Assembly (NCBI GenBank): GCA_903841915.1
Contig: CAIMKO010000254.1
Location: 1 to 6,073 of the forward strand
Origin: an uncultured Chitinophagaceae bacterium
GTDB taxonomy: Bacteria > Bacteroidota > Bacteroidia > Chitinophagales > Chitinophagaceae
Length of the DNA stretch: 6,073 bases
Direction of reading: 5' to 3'
This document shows positions 1 to 5,689 of the stretch, piece after piece. The position numbers and the translations under genes were made by a program. Numbering within the stretch: position 1 is the first letter of the stretch; each line of letters starts with the position of its first letter. The notes below the pieces were generated by a model. That model made no database searches. It saw only the letters and a program-made list of their open reading frames with translations, and had not been told where the DNA came from.

Positions 1-640
1 AGTTGCTCCATTTTCCAAGAAATTCTTTTTGGTCATCATTCAATGTTTGCTTCTTTTCCTGTAAAGCTTCTGCAGCCCTACCTTTTGTAATGATCTCTTT
101 TTGGTCGTACAGCCCGCTTGTGTCTTTATAGGTTGCAATGGCTAATACAATGAAAGCGGCAAATAATAATTTCTTGGGTGAAAGATTACGGAACGGAAAT
201 AACAGCAATCCTGTTAATGCATAAGGGTATAAAATATCACCGGGCCATAATAATAAAAATGCATTGATCAATCCAAAAACCAATAACCATAATAAACGGC
301 GGTAATAAATATCAGCAGGCAATAAACCATCATTGTTTTTTTCCAGACGATTAATGAGTAATAATGTTCCTGCGCCAAATAAAATAGAGAATAGACCACG
401 CATAGTTCCTTCAAAAAGGAATGTTTCGATTCCCCATGCATAAAAATTAAGTCCAGTTAAAGGATGGCGTACATCCATCCAACTGTATAAAAAATGCGCC
501 TGACCCTGTGCAGTAATATTCATGATCAGGATTCCGAGTAATGCCATTCCTCTGATACAGTCTAAAAAAAGGATACGGTCTTTTTGTGCAATCGGGGCAA
601 CATAGTTGTATACCGACTGATTTGAAGCAGTAGTTTGCAT
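1..640 (-). CDS. YeiB/DUF418-type membrane protein, N-terminal part (3' end outside window)
   Basis: I translated this open frame directly: 213 complete codons run from the ATG at 640-638 to the left edge without a stop. An in-frame TAA at 664-662 lies eight codons upstream with no other start between, so the start is well supported. Residues 22-42 (RILFLDCIRGMALLGILIMNI) match the family's opening pattern: an Arg, then LD..RG, then a hydrophobic helix ending in N-I. Further family-like motifs are FSILFGAG at about 84-91 and GDILYPYALTG at 134-144. Hydrophobic helices are visible near 23-42, 70-96, 114-132, 137-150 and 156-170, so it is an inner-membrane protein. Residues 172-213 are hydrophilic and probably form a loop. 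The DUF418 domain itself normally covers the C-terminal half, which is off the window. The family is broadly conserved; its members are poorly characterised, and a transport role has been suggested. It is transcribed divergently from the small gene at 798. Confidence 0.85.
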   Translation of the reverse strand, partial: MQTTASNQSVYNYVAPIAQKDRILFLDCIRGMALLGILIMNITAQGQAHFLYSWMDVRHPLTGLNFYAWGIETFLFEGTMRGLFSILFGAGTLLLINRLEKNNDGLLPADIYYRRLLWLLVFGLINAFLLLWPGDILYPYALTGLLLFPFRNLSPKKLLFAAFIVLAIATYKDTSGLYDQKEIITKGRAAEALQEKKQTLNDDQKEFLGKWSN

Positions 641-679
641 TGATAGGTTTGTTAGGTTTACTTAATATGAACCGAAGCA

Positions 680-710
680 ACAAGATATCAATAAAGATCG
701 CAAAATGCAA
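680..710 (-). promoter_or_regulatory. Candidate promoter for the DUF418-type gene
   Basis: Read on the minus strand, TTG (710-708) is followed after 20 bases by TATCTTGT (687-680). This is a partial match to the Bacteroidota pattern TTTG - about 20 bases - TAnnTTTG. Transcription would begin near 672 and leave a leader of roughly 30 bases before the ATG at 640. The -7 box matches only in part, so this is a suggestion. Confidence 0.25.
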
Positions 711-770
711 GCTTTTATTTCATTATCTATCAGAGTTGAAGTCCTGACATATCCTGACTTAATTTGCAAC

Positions 771-778
771 TACCTTTG
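771..778 (+). promoter_or_regulatory. Bacteroidota -7 element (TACCTTTG)
   Basis: TACCTTTG matches TAnnTTTG exactly and ends 19 bases before the ATG at 798. I see no good TTTG at the expected -33 distance; the nearest TTG (736-738) is 32 bases upstream, which is too far. If real, it gives a short leader and supports 798 over an upstream in-frame ATG at 705 as the start of the small gene. Confidence 0.4.
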
Positions 779-797
779 TCAGACACGTTATATTATC

Positions 798-1064
798 ATG
801 AATAAATATTTGGTCACACTTATGGTTACCCTGTTCATGACCATAGGTATTTTGTGCATCACCAATCCGGGTTTCAAAGAACCCTATAAATTATTTGAGA
901 ATAAAGAAGGCAAGCTGATCCACAACTACCTGATCTTTTCGGTGTATGAGCATCTCGAAACCATCGAACATACTGAAAAAGGAAATATCAGATCCTACAA
1001 AAGATATATCGGTATTGCCCTGACCTTTTATGAGATCAGTCCGGTAACCGTTAAACAAGAATAG
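798..1064 (+). CDS. Small single-pass membrane protein of unknown function (DUF4359-like pattern)
   Basis: The 88-residue product has one N-terminal hydrophobic segment (about residues 4-21), then T-N-P-G-F-K-E-P-Y-K-L-F (22-33), then a soluble part that ends at residue 88. The absence of an AXA|Q-type site suggests the segment stays as an anchor rather than being cleaved. A helix followed at once by TNP..x..Y..F recalls small DUF4359-type proteins, but this is from memory of the pattern and is weak. The frame is open from an ATG at 705. I prefer 798 because the 31 extra residues carry no membrane-protein character, would begin within the candidate promoter of the divergent gene, and would span the TACCTTTG box at 771. 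No Shine-Dalgarno is visible. The gene meets the dipeptidase gene tail to tail, with stops 11 bp apart. Function unknown. Confidence 0.7.
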   Translation: MNKYLVTLMVTLFMTIGILCITNPGFKEPYKLFENKEGKLIHNYLIFSVYEHLETIEHTEKGNIRSYKRYIGIALTFYEISPVTVKQE

Positions 1065-1075
1065 ATCCCTTCTGT

Positions 1076-2242
1076 TTATTGCTCATTCGCTTTCAATACC
1101 CTTAAAAAATTACCCCCTAATATCTTGGTAACGTCTTTCTTGCTGTAACCTCTTTCCAATAAAGCTTTAGTGATGAGCGGATAGGATGTTACATCGTCCA
1201 GTTGCTGTGGTGAAGAAGTGATACCGTCAAAGTCCGAACCCAAACCAACATAATCAACTCCCACCAATTTGATGATGTATTCGATATGATCGATCAATAA
1301 GGAAAGTGGCGGCCTCAATCCTTTTACTTCATCAGGATATTTTTTAAATAAATACTGCTGGAAAAAATAAGACTCCGGATTGATCTTCATCAGCGAATCT
1401 TTTTCTGCCTGATGTGCCGCTTCAAATACAGCTGTTCTTTTTTCGAATGTACTATCTAAGAATCCCGAGAAGAAATTTACCTGTATCACGCCGCCGTTCT
1501 TTGCAATGGCTTTGATCTGTTCATCTTTTAAATTGCGTTGATGCGGACTAAAATGATAGACACTGCTATGTGATGCGATCACGGGTTTATTGGTTGTTTT
1601 TATAACATCCCAGAATGTTGTTTCTCCCACATGACTGATATCTACGATCATTCCCAATTGATTCATTCTTTGCACCACTTGCTTTCCGAAATCTGTCAAC
1701 CCTTTATGGTCTAAGTCTTTTTTGAATCTTTCTTCAAATGCACTGCTGGCCCATGCTGTGCTATTGTTCCAGGTTAAAGTCATATATCTTGCTCCACGTT
1801 TATACAAAGCATCTAATTTGCTCAGGTCATCTTCGATCATATGTCCGCCTTCCACACCAAACATGGCAGCGATCTTATGTTGTTTCACAGCTTTATATAA
1901 TTCTTTTGTATTGGCCACTTTTACGATCTTATCCGGATTTCTGGCCAGCACTGCATCAAGGGTATCCATTTGTCTGTTGGCATATGCGTATGGATTCTTT
2001 TTATTTCCGTCACAAAAAACAGAGAATAGCTGAACATCCAATCCTCCTTCTTTCCAACGCAACAGATCACTCTGTGTCTTTCCTCTCAGATCGGTATCAA
2101 ATACAAAACCATTATCAGTTGCTTTCATCAGAATATCGTTGTGCGTATCCACTACGATTGCCTTTGCATGGATCTTCTGGTAAGATTGTGCAACGATCTG
2201 TTGAACCAATAGGATGCAAATAAATAAACTGATTTTTTTCAT
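1076..2242 (-). CDS. Exported M19 family dipeptidase (renal/membrane dipeptidase type)
   Basis: A 388-residue zinc dipeptidase. Residues 1-18 form a signal peptide (MKK, hydrophobic core, I-V-A|Q-S), placing the mature enzyme in the periplasm or outside. The M19 metal and catalytic residues are all recognisable: H34-x-D36 in VVDTHND, bridging E131 in GVEGGH, H204 in DISHVGE, H225 in ASHSS, substrate-carboxylate Arg as R236 in HQRNL, and the catalytic Asp in GLGSDFDG (D337). The C-terminus (GGNFLRVL) is family-typical and the length is normal, so the gene looks intact. M19 enzymes hydrolyse a wide range of dipeptides, tolerate D-residues at the C-terminal position, and some open beta-lactam rings of the penem type. 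It is the third of three exported hydrolase genes in a row, 176 bp after the serine hydrolase gene. The start lacks a Shine-Dalgarno; an A-rich leader element sits 5 bases upstream. Exact substrate unknown. Confidence 0.93.
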   Translation of the reverse strand: MKKISLFICILLVQQIVAQSYQKIHAKAIVVDTHNDILMKATDNGFVFDTDLRGKTQSDLLRWKEGGLDVQLFSVFCDGNKKNPYAYANRQMDTLDAVLARNPDKIVKVANTKELYKAVKQHKIAAMFGVEGGHMIEDDLSKLDALYKRGARYMTLTWNNSTAWASSAFEERFKKDLDHKGLTDFGKQVVQRMNQLGMIVDISHVGETTFWDVIKTTNKPVIASHSSVYHFSPHQRNLKDEQIKAIAKNGGVIQVNFFSGFLDSTFEKRTAVFEAAHQAEKDSLMKINPESYFFQQYLFKKYPDEVKGLRPPLSLLIDHIEYIIKLVGVDYVGLGSDFDGITSSPQQLDDVTSYPLITKALLERGYSKKDVTKILGGNFLRVLKANEQ

Positions 2243-2247
2243 CTTCT

Positions 2248-2260
2248 GTTTTTATGGTTT
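2248..2260 (-). promoter_or_regulatory. Leader element AAACCATAAAAAC before the dipeptidase start
   Basis: On the minus strand the sequence AAACCATAAAAAC ends 5 bases before the dipeptidase ATG. The identical 13-mer occurs 7 bases before the serine hydrolase ATG (3944-3956). A-rich sequence just upstream of the start favours translation in Bacteroidota, where Shine-Dalgarno sites are usually absent, so a role in ribosome recruitment is plausible. Chance or local duplication is also possible. Confidence 0.35.
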
Positions 2261-2307
2261 TTGAAGTTTATGCTACTAATTTCCCCTTAAAAGACTCTGT
2301 ATTCTAA

Positions 2308-2332
2308 ACACTTCGACAAGCTCAGTGTGACA
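2308..2332 (-). repeat. REP-like palindrome, copy 1
   Basis: Read on the minus strand this is TGTC followed by stem arm ACACT, an 11-base loop GAGCTTGTCGA, and stem arm AGTGT. It pairs with a diverged copy in the opposite orientation at 2348-2372. The core CTTCGACAAGCTCAG is, as I remember it, a common intergenic repeat in Bacteroidota and other genomes; copy number could not be tested here. It is probably a REP/BIME-type element. It could act as a transcript-end structure between the serine hydrolase and dipeptidase genes, but no T-run follows. Confidence 0.6.
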
Positions 2333-2340
2333 AAGTTCAC

Positions 2341-2384
2341 AACATTCTGTCATGTTTAACCTGTCGAAACATAGACTGAATGTT
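2341..2384 (+). repeat. REP-like palindrome, copy 2, within a longer imperfect hairpin
   Basis: The core, 2348-2372 on the plus strand, is TGTC, stem arm ATGTT, loop TAACCTGTCGA and stem arm AACAT, the same architecture as copy 1 in inverted orientation. The structure extends outward: AACATTC (2341-2347) pairs with GAATGTT (2378-2384) and GTC (2349-2351) with GAC (2374-2376). This gives an imperfect stem of about 16 pairs with one mismatch, one bulged A and a closing loop of 9 bases. No T-run follows on the transcribed (minus) strand, so it is not a standard intrinsic terminator. Confidence 0.6.
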
Positions 2385-2397
2385 GATTACAATGTAT

Positions 2398-2414
2398 TGC
2401 ATTTTTATAATGCA
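2398..2414 (-). terminator. Small hairpin just after the serine hydrolase stop
   Basis: TGCATT and AATGCA form a 6-bp stem around a 5-base A+T loop, beginning 4 bases after the stop codon at 2419. On the minus strand the sequence after it (ATACATTG) is not a T-run. It may contribute to mRNA 3'-end stability or weak termination; it is too short to be convincing. Confidence 0.2.
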
Positions 2415-2418
2415 CTGA

Positions 2419-3936
2419 TTATTTCTTGATAAATTCATAAGGCATATAATCAACGAATCCGGCTACTTTGATGGTAGCTGATTTCACTTTCCCATTTTCA
2501 ATCGTGAAAGGAATTTCCATCACACCCCAGATAGGATTACTATAAGTGCAGAGAAAACGGTTGCCACCCAGTGCTTCCATTTTGCCCGTCATTACATGAT
2601 GCTGGAATTTCGCTTTTAGATGATCGCCTTCCAATTCTATCTGCATGGTTCCGTATGGATCATTCTCATAAAGTCCGGTAAATTTTTGTAAAGGAAGGGC
2701 AACAGGCAAATGCAGGGCAACGCTGTCTCTTTTTTTACGAACTGATGCGAGTTCCATTTTATTTTGCATTTCAACATATCCATTATACACTTTACTGTAA
2801 TTTCTATAAGGGAAACCGAGATATGCATCCATGATATCCCACTTCAGTGCTTCATAAAATTGATTGGCATCCGTATTCGTTAAAACGATGATGCCCAATT
2901 TTTCTTCAGGTATCAAAGTAACACTCGTAACAAATCCATTTACTCCACCGGTATGTGATACGATCTTCTTGCCGCCATATTCCTGCAGAAACCAACCCAA
3001 CCCGTATAATTCAAAATGACCATTATTAAATAATACTCTCCCATCACCTAAAATAGAATTCGGCATTCTTGTTTGCTGAATAGCTGATGCAGGGATCACT
3101 TGTTTGCCTTCAAACTTTCCGTTATCTAACAACATGGTCACCCATTTGCTCATATCATTTACGGATGAACTAATAGAACCCGCAGGCGCAATATTATCCA
3201 ACTGACCATAAGGGATCTTGATCAGTTGATCTCCGTTCATGGTATGTGCCGTTGCTTTGTTTGTTGCATTCACAATTTCTTTTGATAATGCCAAAGTTCT
3301 TGTCATGCCCAGTGGCTGAAATATTTTGCTGCGCACCTGATCCTGCCACGTGCTATTGGCTGCATTACCTGCGATCAATCCCGCTGCACAAAATGCTGCA
3401 TTGGTATAACCCCATTTGCTGCGGAAACTATACACGGGTGTTAATCTGGCAAACTTTTTAAAGATATCATCGGTTGACAGATCTGTATCGAAGAACATAA
3501 AATCTCCCTGAAAAGTATTCATACCCAAACGATGACATAAGAGATCTCTCACGGTTACTTGCTTAGTCACCCATTCGTCTTTCATTTTGAATTGGGGCAA
3601 CCATTTTTTGGCTTTATCTTCCAAAGAAAGTTTCTTCTCTGCATCCAGTGTTGCCACAAGCGTTGCAGTAAATGCTTTGGTATTTGAGCCGATCATGAAT
3701 AAAGTATTCTCATCTACTTTATCAGTACCGCCCAATTCTTTTACGCCATATCCTTTCATCATCACCACTTTTCCGTCTTTAACGATGCAAACTGAAACGC
3801 CCGGAATATGCCAGACTGCCAATGCATTGTTTACATAATTATCCAGACTGTCTTTTACAAATGAAGGAACAGCTGTATTATTCTGCGCAGACAGCAGCAG
3901 TGGAATAAAGAACAGGAGAAGGAATAATTTTTTCAT
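2419..3936 (-). CDS. Exported serine hydrolase, class C beta-lactamase fold with C-terminal DUF3471-like domain
   Basis: A 505-residue protein. Residues 1-17 are a signal peptide (MKKLFLLLFF...LLLSA|QNN), so it is exported. The catalytic domain (about 25-370) carries the three family motifs: nucleophile S84-x-x-K87 in GSNTK, Y177-x-N179 in WGYTN, and the third-strand motif H328-T-G-G in VSHTGG. Supporting pieces are IPGVSV (44-49), DLLCHRLGM (131-139) and PAGSISSSVNDMSKW (251-265). The C-terminal 100 residues or so (FTGLYEND... to the end) are a beta-rich DUF3471-like domain, common in Bacteroidota members. The fold covers class C beta-lactamases, D-Ala-D-Ala carboxypeptidases, D-aminopeptidases and esterases, and the motifs do not decide between them. 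The position between a D-aminoacylase and an M19 dipeptidase favours a substrate with D-amino acids, by inference. It starts 85 bp after the deacylase stop, with no Shine-Dalgarno but an A-rich leader element 7 bases upstream. Confidence 0.92.
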   Translation of the reverse strand: MKKLFLLLFFIPLLLSAQNNTAVPSFVKDSLDNYVNNALAVWHIPGVSVCIVKDGKVVMMKGYGVKELGGTDKVDENTLFMIGSNTKAFTATLVATLDAEKKLSLEDKAKKWLPQFKMKDEWVTKQVTVRDLLCHRLGMNTFQGDFMFFDTDLSTDDIFKKFARLTPVYSFRSKWGYTNAAFCAAGLIAGNAANSTWQDQVRSKIFQPLGMTRTLALSKEIVNATNKATAHTMNGDQLIKIPYGQLDNIAPAGSISSSVNDMSKWVTMLLDNGKFEGKQVIPASAIQQTRMPNSILGDGRVLFNNGHFELYGLGWFLQEYGGKKIVSHTGGVNGFVTSVTLIPEEKLGIIVLTNTDANQFYEALKWDIMDAYLGFPYRNYSKVYNGYVEMQNKMELASVRKKRDSVALHLPVALPLQKFTGLYENDPYGTMQIELEGDHLKAKFQHHVMTGKMEALGGNRFLCTYSNPIWGVMEIPFTIENGKVKSATIKVAGFVDYMPYEFIKK

Positions 3937-3943
3937 GACGATA

Positions 3944-3956
3944 GTTTTTATGGTTT
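3944..3956 (-). promoter_or_regulatory. Leader element AAACCATAAAAAC before the serine hydrolase start
   Basis: This 13-mer is identical to that at 2248-2260 and ends 7 bases before the ATG at 3936. The flanking sequence differs in the two places, so the match is confined to the leader. It is probably an A-rich translation-initiation region; a shared regulatory function is a guess. Confidence 0.35.
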
Positions 3957-3957
3957 A

Positions 3958-4017
3958 AGCTGTGAGGCATGAGCTACGAGCAATTGCTCACAGCTCGCAG
4001 CTAAAAGCTCACAGCTC
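3958..4017. repeat. Cluster of CTCACAGCT-type short repeats, direct and inverted
   Basis: GCTCACAGCTC occurs twice in direct orientation, at 3986-3996 and 4007-4017 (21-bp period, separated by GCAGCTAAAA). Inverted relatives lie at 3958-3966 (AGCTGTGAG, complementary to CTCACAGCT over 9 of 9) and 3971-3981 (GAGCTACGAGC, 9 of 11). A perfect palindrome GAGCAATTGCTC lies at 3978-3989. Several mutually exclusive hairpins can form, for example 3958-3966 with 3987-3995. The block fills most of the 85-bp gap, starting 4 bases past the deacylase stop. No coding potential; it may be an expanding intergenic repeat or an mRNA-stability or transcript-end structure. Confidence 0.7.
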
Positions 4018-4021
4018 CTAA

Positions 4022-5590
4022 TTACATTTTCCCGGGACCATACAATACTTTCCCGCTTCTTGTTTCATTTTGTTTGCCATCTTCCACACAGAGTTGTCCG
4101 TTCACTACCACATATTTAAAGCCTGTTGAATACTGGTGAGGCTTTTCGTAGGTGGATTGATCTTTCACTTCTTTCTCATCAAACAAAACAATATCGGCCG
4201 CATAACCTTCACGAATTAATCCACGATCTTTCAATTGGAATTTTTGTGCGGGCAATGAAGTCATCCTTCTGATAGCTTCTTCTAATGAAATTACTTTTTC
4301 ATCCCGAACATATTTACTCAATACTCGTGCATTAGTTCCGTAACCACGGGGATGCGGAGAACCCACACCAAATAAGCGGATGCCTGCATCACTCGCAAAC
4401 ATGTTGTATGGATATTTCATGATCGCTTTTACATCATCGTCACTCATACCATGAAACACCATTCCTGCACCACCCTGTTTGATCATTTCACAAACAGTCA
4501 ATGCTTCTTCCCTTGCTGTATGTTTTTTTTCTTTGATCAGATTCACTTCTTCAATACTCTTTCCATTCAATGTTGTATCTGCTCTAAAGTATGCAACCAC
4601 CGGATAACTGAAATGTTTCAATTTTCTTTTTTTCAAACGTTCAATCATATAATCAACAACAACTTTTAATTGCTTCGGATCATTCAATCTTGCGTTGATA
4701 GAATCCTGTCCGTCGGCTAATACCCAATCCGGCAGCAATGTTCCGAGATTGGTGCTGCTGGCTGTATAAGGATACTGGTCGATGGTAACATCCAATCCTT
4801 CTTCTCTTGCTTTGATGATCATGGGCAATGTTTCTTTGCTTCTGCCCCAGTTATTTTGTCCGCTTAATTTAAAATGAGAGATCTCTACCGGCATTTTATT
4901 TTCTCTTCCTATATGCAATGCTTCTTCAATGGCTTGTGTTACACTATCTCCCTCATTGCGGATATGACTTGCATACACACCATTATATTTTGCAGCAATT
5001 TTTGCTAATCTAACAACTTCTTCTGTTTTGGAATAAGTGCCCGGTATATAAATCAATCCTGTTGAAAAACCAACAGCACCATCTTTCATTGCTTGTTCAA
5101 CTATGCTTTCCATCTTTTGCATTTCGGTAGTGGAGGGATCACGGTTGGCAGAACCCATGGCTGCTTTACGAACATCATTATGACCTATAAGGGTTGCAAT
5201 ATTGATGGCAGTCTTTACACTATCCAGCATTAAAAAATATTTCTTGATATCTACATTGGAAGAGCCGCAATTTCCCGTTACCACAGTCGTTACACCATCA
5301 TAAATAAAATTAGAAGCCCATGGATTTTTCTTTTCATCGCCTTCAATATGGGTGTGTACATCAATAAAACCGGGCGCTGCAATTAATCCCGCAGCATCAA
5401 TTATTTTATTGGCGCTGTAATTACCCAGATGACCAATAACAGCGATCTTTCCGTCTTTTACGGCTATATCGGCATAGACCCAGGAGTTACCCGTACCATC
5501 TATGAGTTTAGCATGTTTGATAATGATATCGACCTGCTGAGCAGATGATATGAATGGAAGGAAAAACAAAAAGAATAATACTTTTCTCAT
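4022..5590 (-). CDS. Exported N-acyl-D-amino-acid deacylase (D-aminoacylase, amidohydrolase superfamily)
   Basis: A 522-residue zinc amidohydrolase that would release a free D-amino acid and a carboxylate from an N-acyl-D-amino acid. Residues 1-17 form a signal peptide (MRKVLFFLFF...SSA|QQ). An N-terminal beta segment (IIKHAKLIDGTG, 23-34) leads into the barrel. Metal and catalytic residues align with the D-aminoacylase pattern: H79-x-H81 in GFIDVHTH, C108 in TGNCGSS (the Cys metal ligand peculiar to this group), H209 in YASHIRNEGD, H239 in EISHFKLSG, and catalytic D401 in ASDAG. Other family pieces are GFSTGLIYIPG (174-184), SPHPRGYGT near 410, and a C-terminal GYAADIVLFD. Length is close to the family norm and the gene looks intact. 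Cytoplasmic D-aminoacylases lack a signal peptide, so this is an envelope form. It is first of the three exported hydrolases, starting 99 bp after the unknown gene upstream, and has no Shine-Dalgarno. Acyl and amino-acid preference cannot be read from sequence. Confidence 0.92.
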   Translation of the reverse strand: MRKVLFFLFFLPFISSAQQVDIIIKHAKLIDGTGNSWVYADIAVKDGKIAVIGHLGNYSANKIIDAAGLIAAPGFIDVHTHIEGDEKKNPWASNFIYDGVTTVVTGNCGSSNVDIKKYFLMLDSVKTAINIATLIGHNDVRKAAMGSANRDPSTTEMQKMESIVEQAMKDGAVGFSTGLIYIPGTYSKTEEVVRLAKIAAKYNGVYASHIRNEGDSVTQAIEEALHIGRENKMPVEISHFKLSGQNNWGRSKETLPMIIKAREEGLDVTIDQYPYTASSTNLGTLLPDWVLADGQDSINARLNDPKQLKVVVDYMIERLKKRKLKHFSYPVVAYFRADTTLNGKSIEEVNLIKEKKHTAREEALTVCEMIKQGGAGMVFHGMSDDDVKAIMKYPYNMFASDAGIRLFGVGSPHPRGYGTNARVLSKYVRDEKVISLEEAIRRMTSLPAQKFQLKDRGLIREGYAADIVLFDEKEVKDQSTYEKPHQYSTGFKYVVVNGQLCVEDGKQNETRSGKVLYGPGKM

Positions 5591-5666
5591 AACGGCGGTA
5601 TTGGCATTGAAAGTAAGAAAAGATTTTGAAGGTTGTTCTTTTATAGAAAAGCTTTGGACAATGGAA

Positions 5667-5681
5667 AGAAATTTTATTTCT
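5667..5681 (-). terminator. Weak A+T-rich hairpin after the unknown gene
   Basis: AGAAAT and ATTTCT form a 6-bp stem with a 3-base loop, 8 bases beyond the stop of the gene at 5690. It has only one G-C pair. It is the only hairpin I found in the 99-bp gap before the deacylase, so termination here is unproven and read-through is possible. Confidence 0.15.
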
Positions 5682-5689
5682 ACGTTAGA

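Noticed and set aside
447..710. Minus-strand open frame of 87 residues overlapping the 5' end of the DUF418-type gene
   Set aside because: It lies in another frame of the same strand as a strongly matching membrane protein gene, and its translation has no membrane or domain character.
1722..2223. Two overlapping plus-strand open frames opposite the dipeptidase gene
   Set aside because: They are antisense to the conserved M19 catalytic region; their Ser/Leu/Cys-rich translations are typical of shadow frames, and no start signal is visible.
2637..3838. Short open frames on either strand inside the serine hydrolase gene
   Set aside because: All sit within a gene with complete catalytic motifs and show no independent promoter or domain.
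3958..4017. Possible CRISPR array or tRNA-like fold in the repeat cluster
   Set aside because: Repeats are only 9-11 bp, occur in both orientations and lack unique spacers of regular length; no cloverleaf or T-loop sequence is present.
4451..4669. 72-residue plus-strand frame rich in Phe, His and Cys opposite the deacylase
   Set aside because: It is the complement of Lys/Glu-rich deacylase codons, a composition artefact.
5591..5689. Possible promoter for the deacylase (TACTTTCA near 5610 on the minus strand)
   Set aside because: It matches TAnnTTTG at only four of six fixed positions and has no TTTG at a suitable upstream distance.
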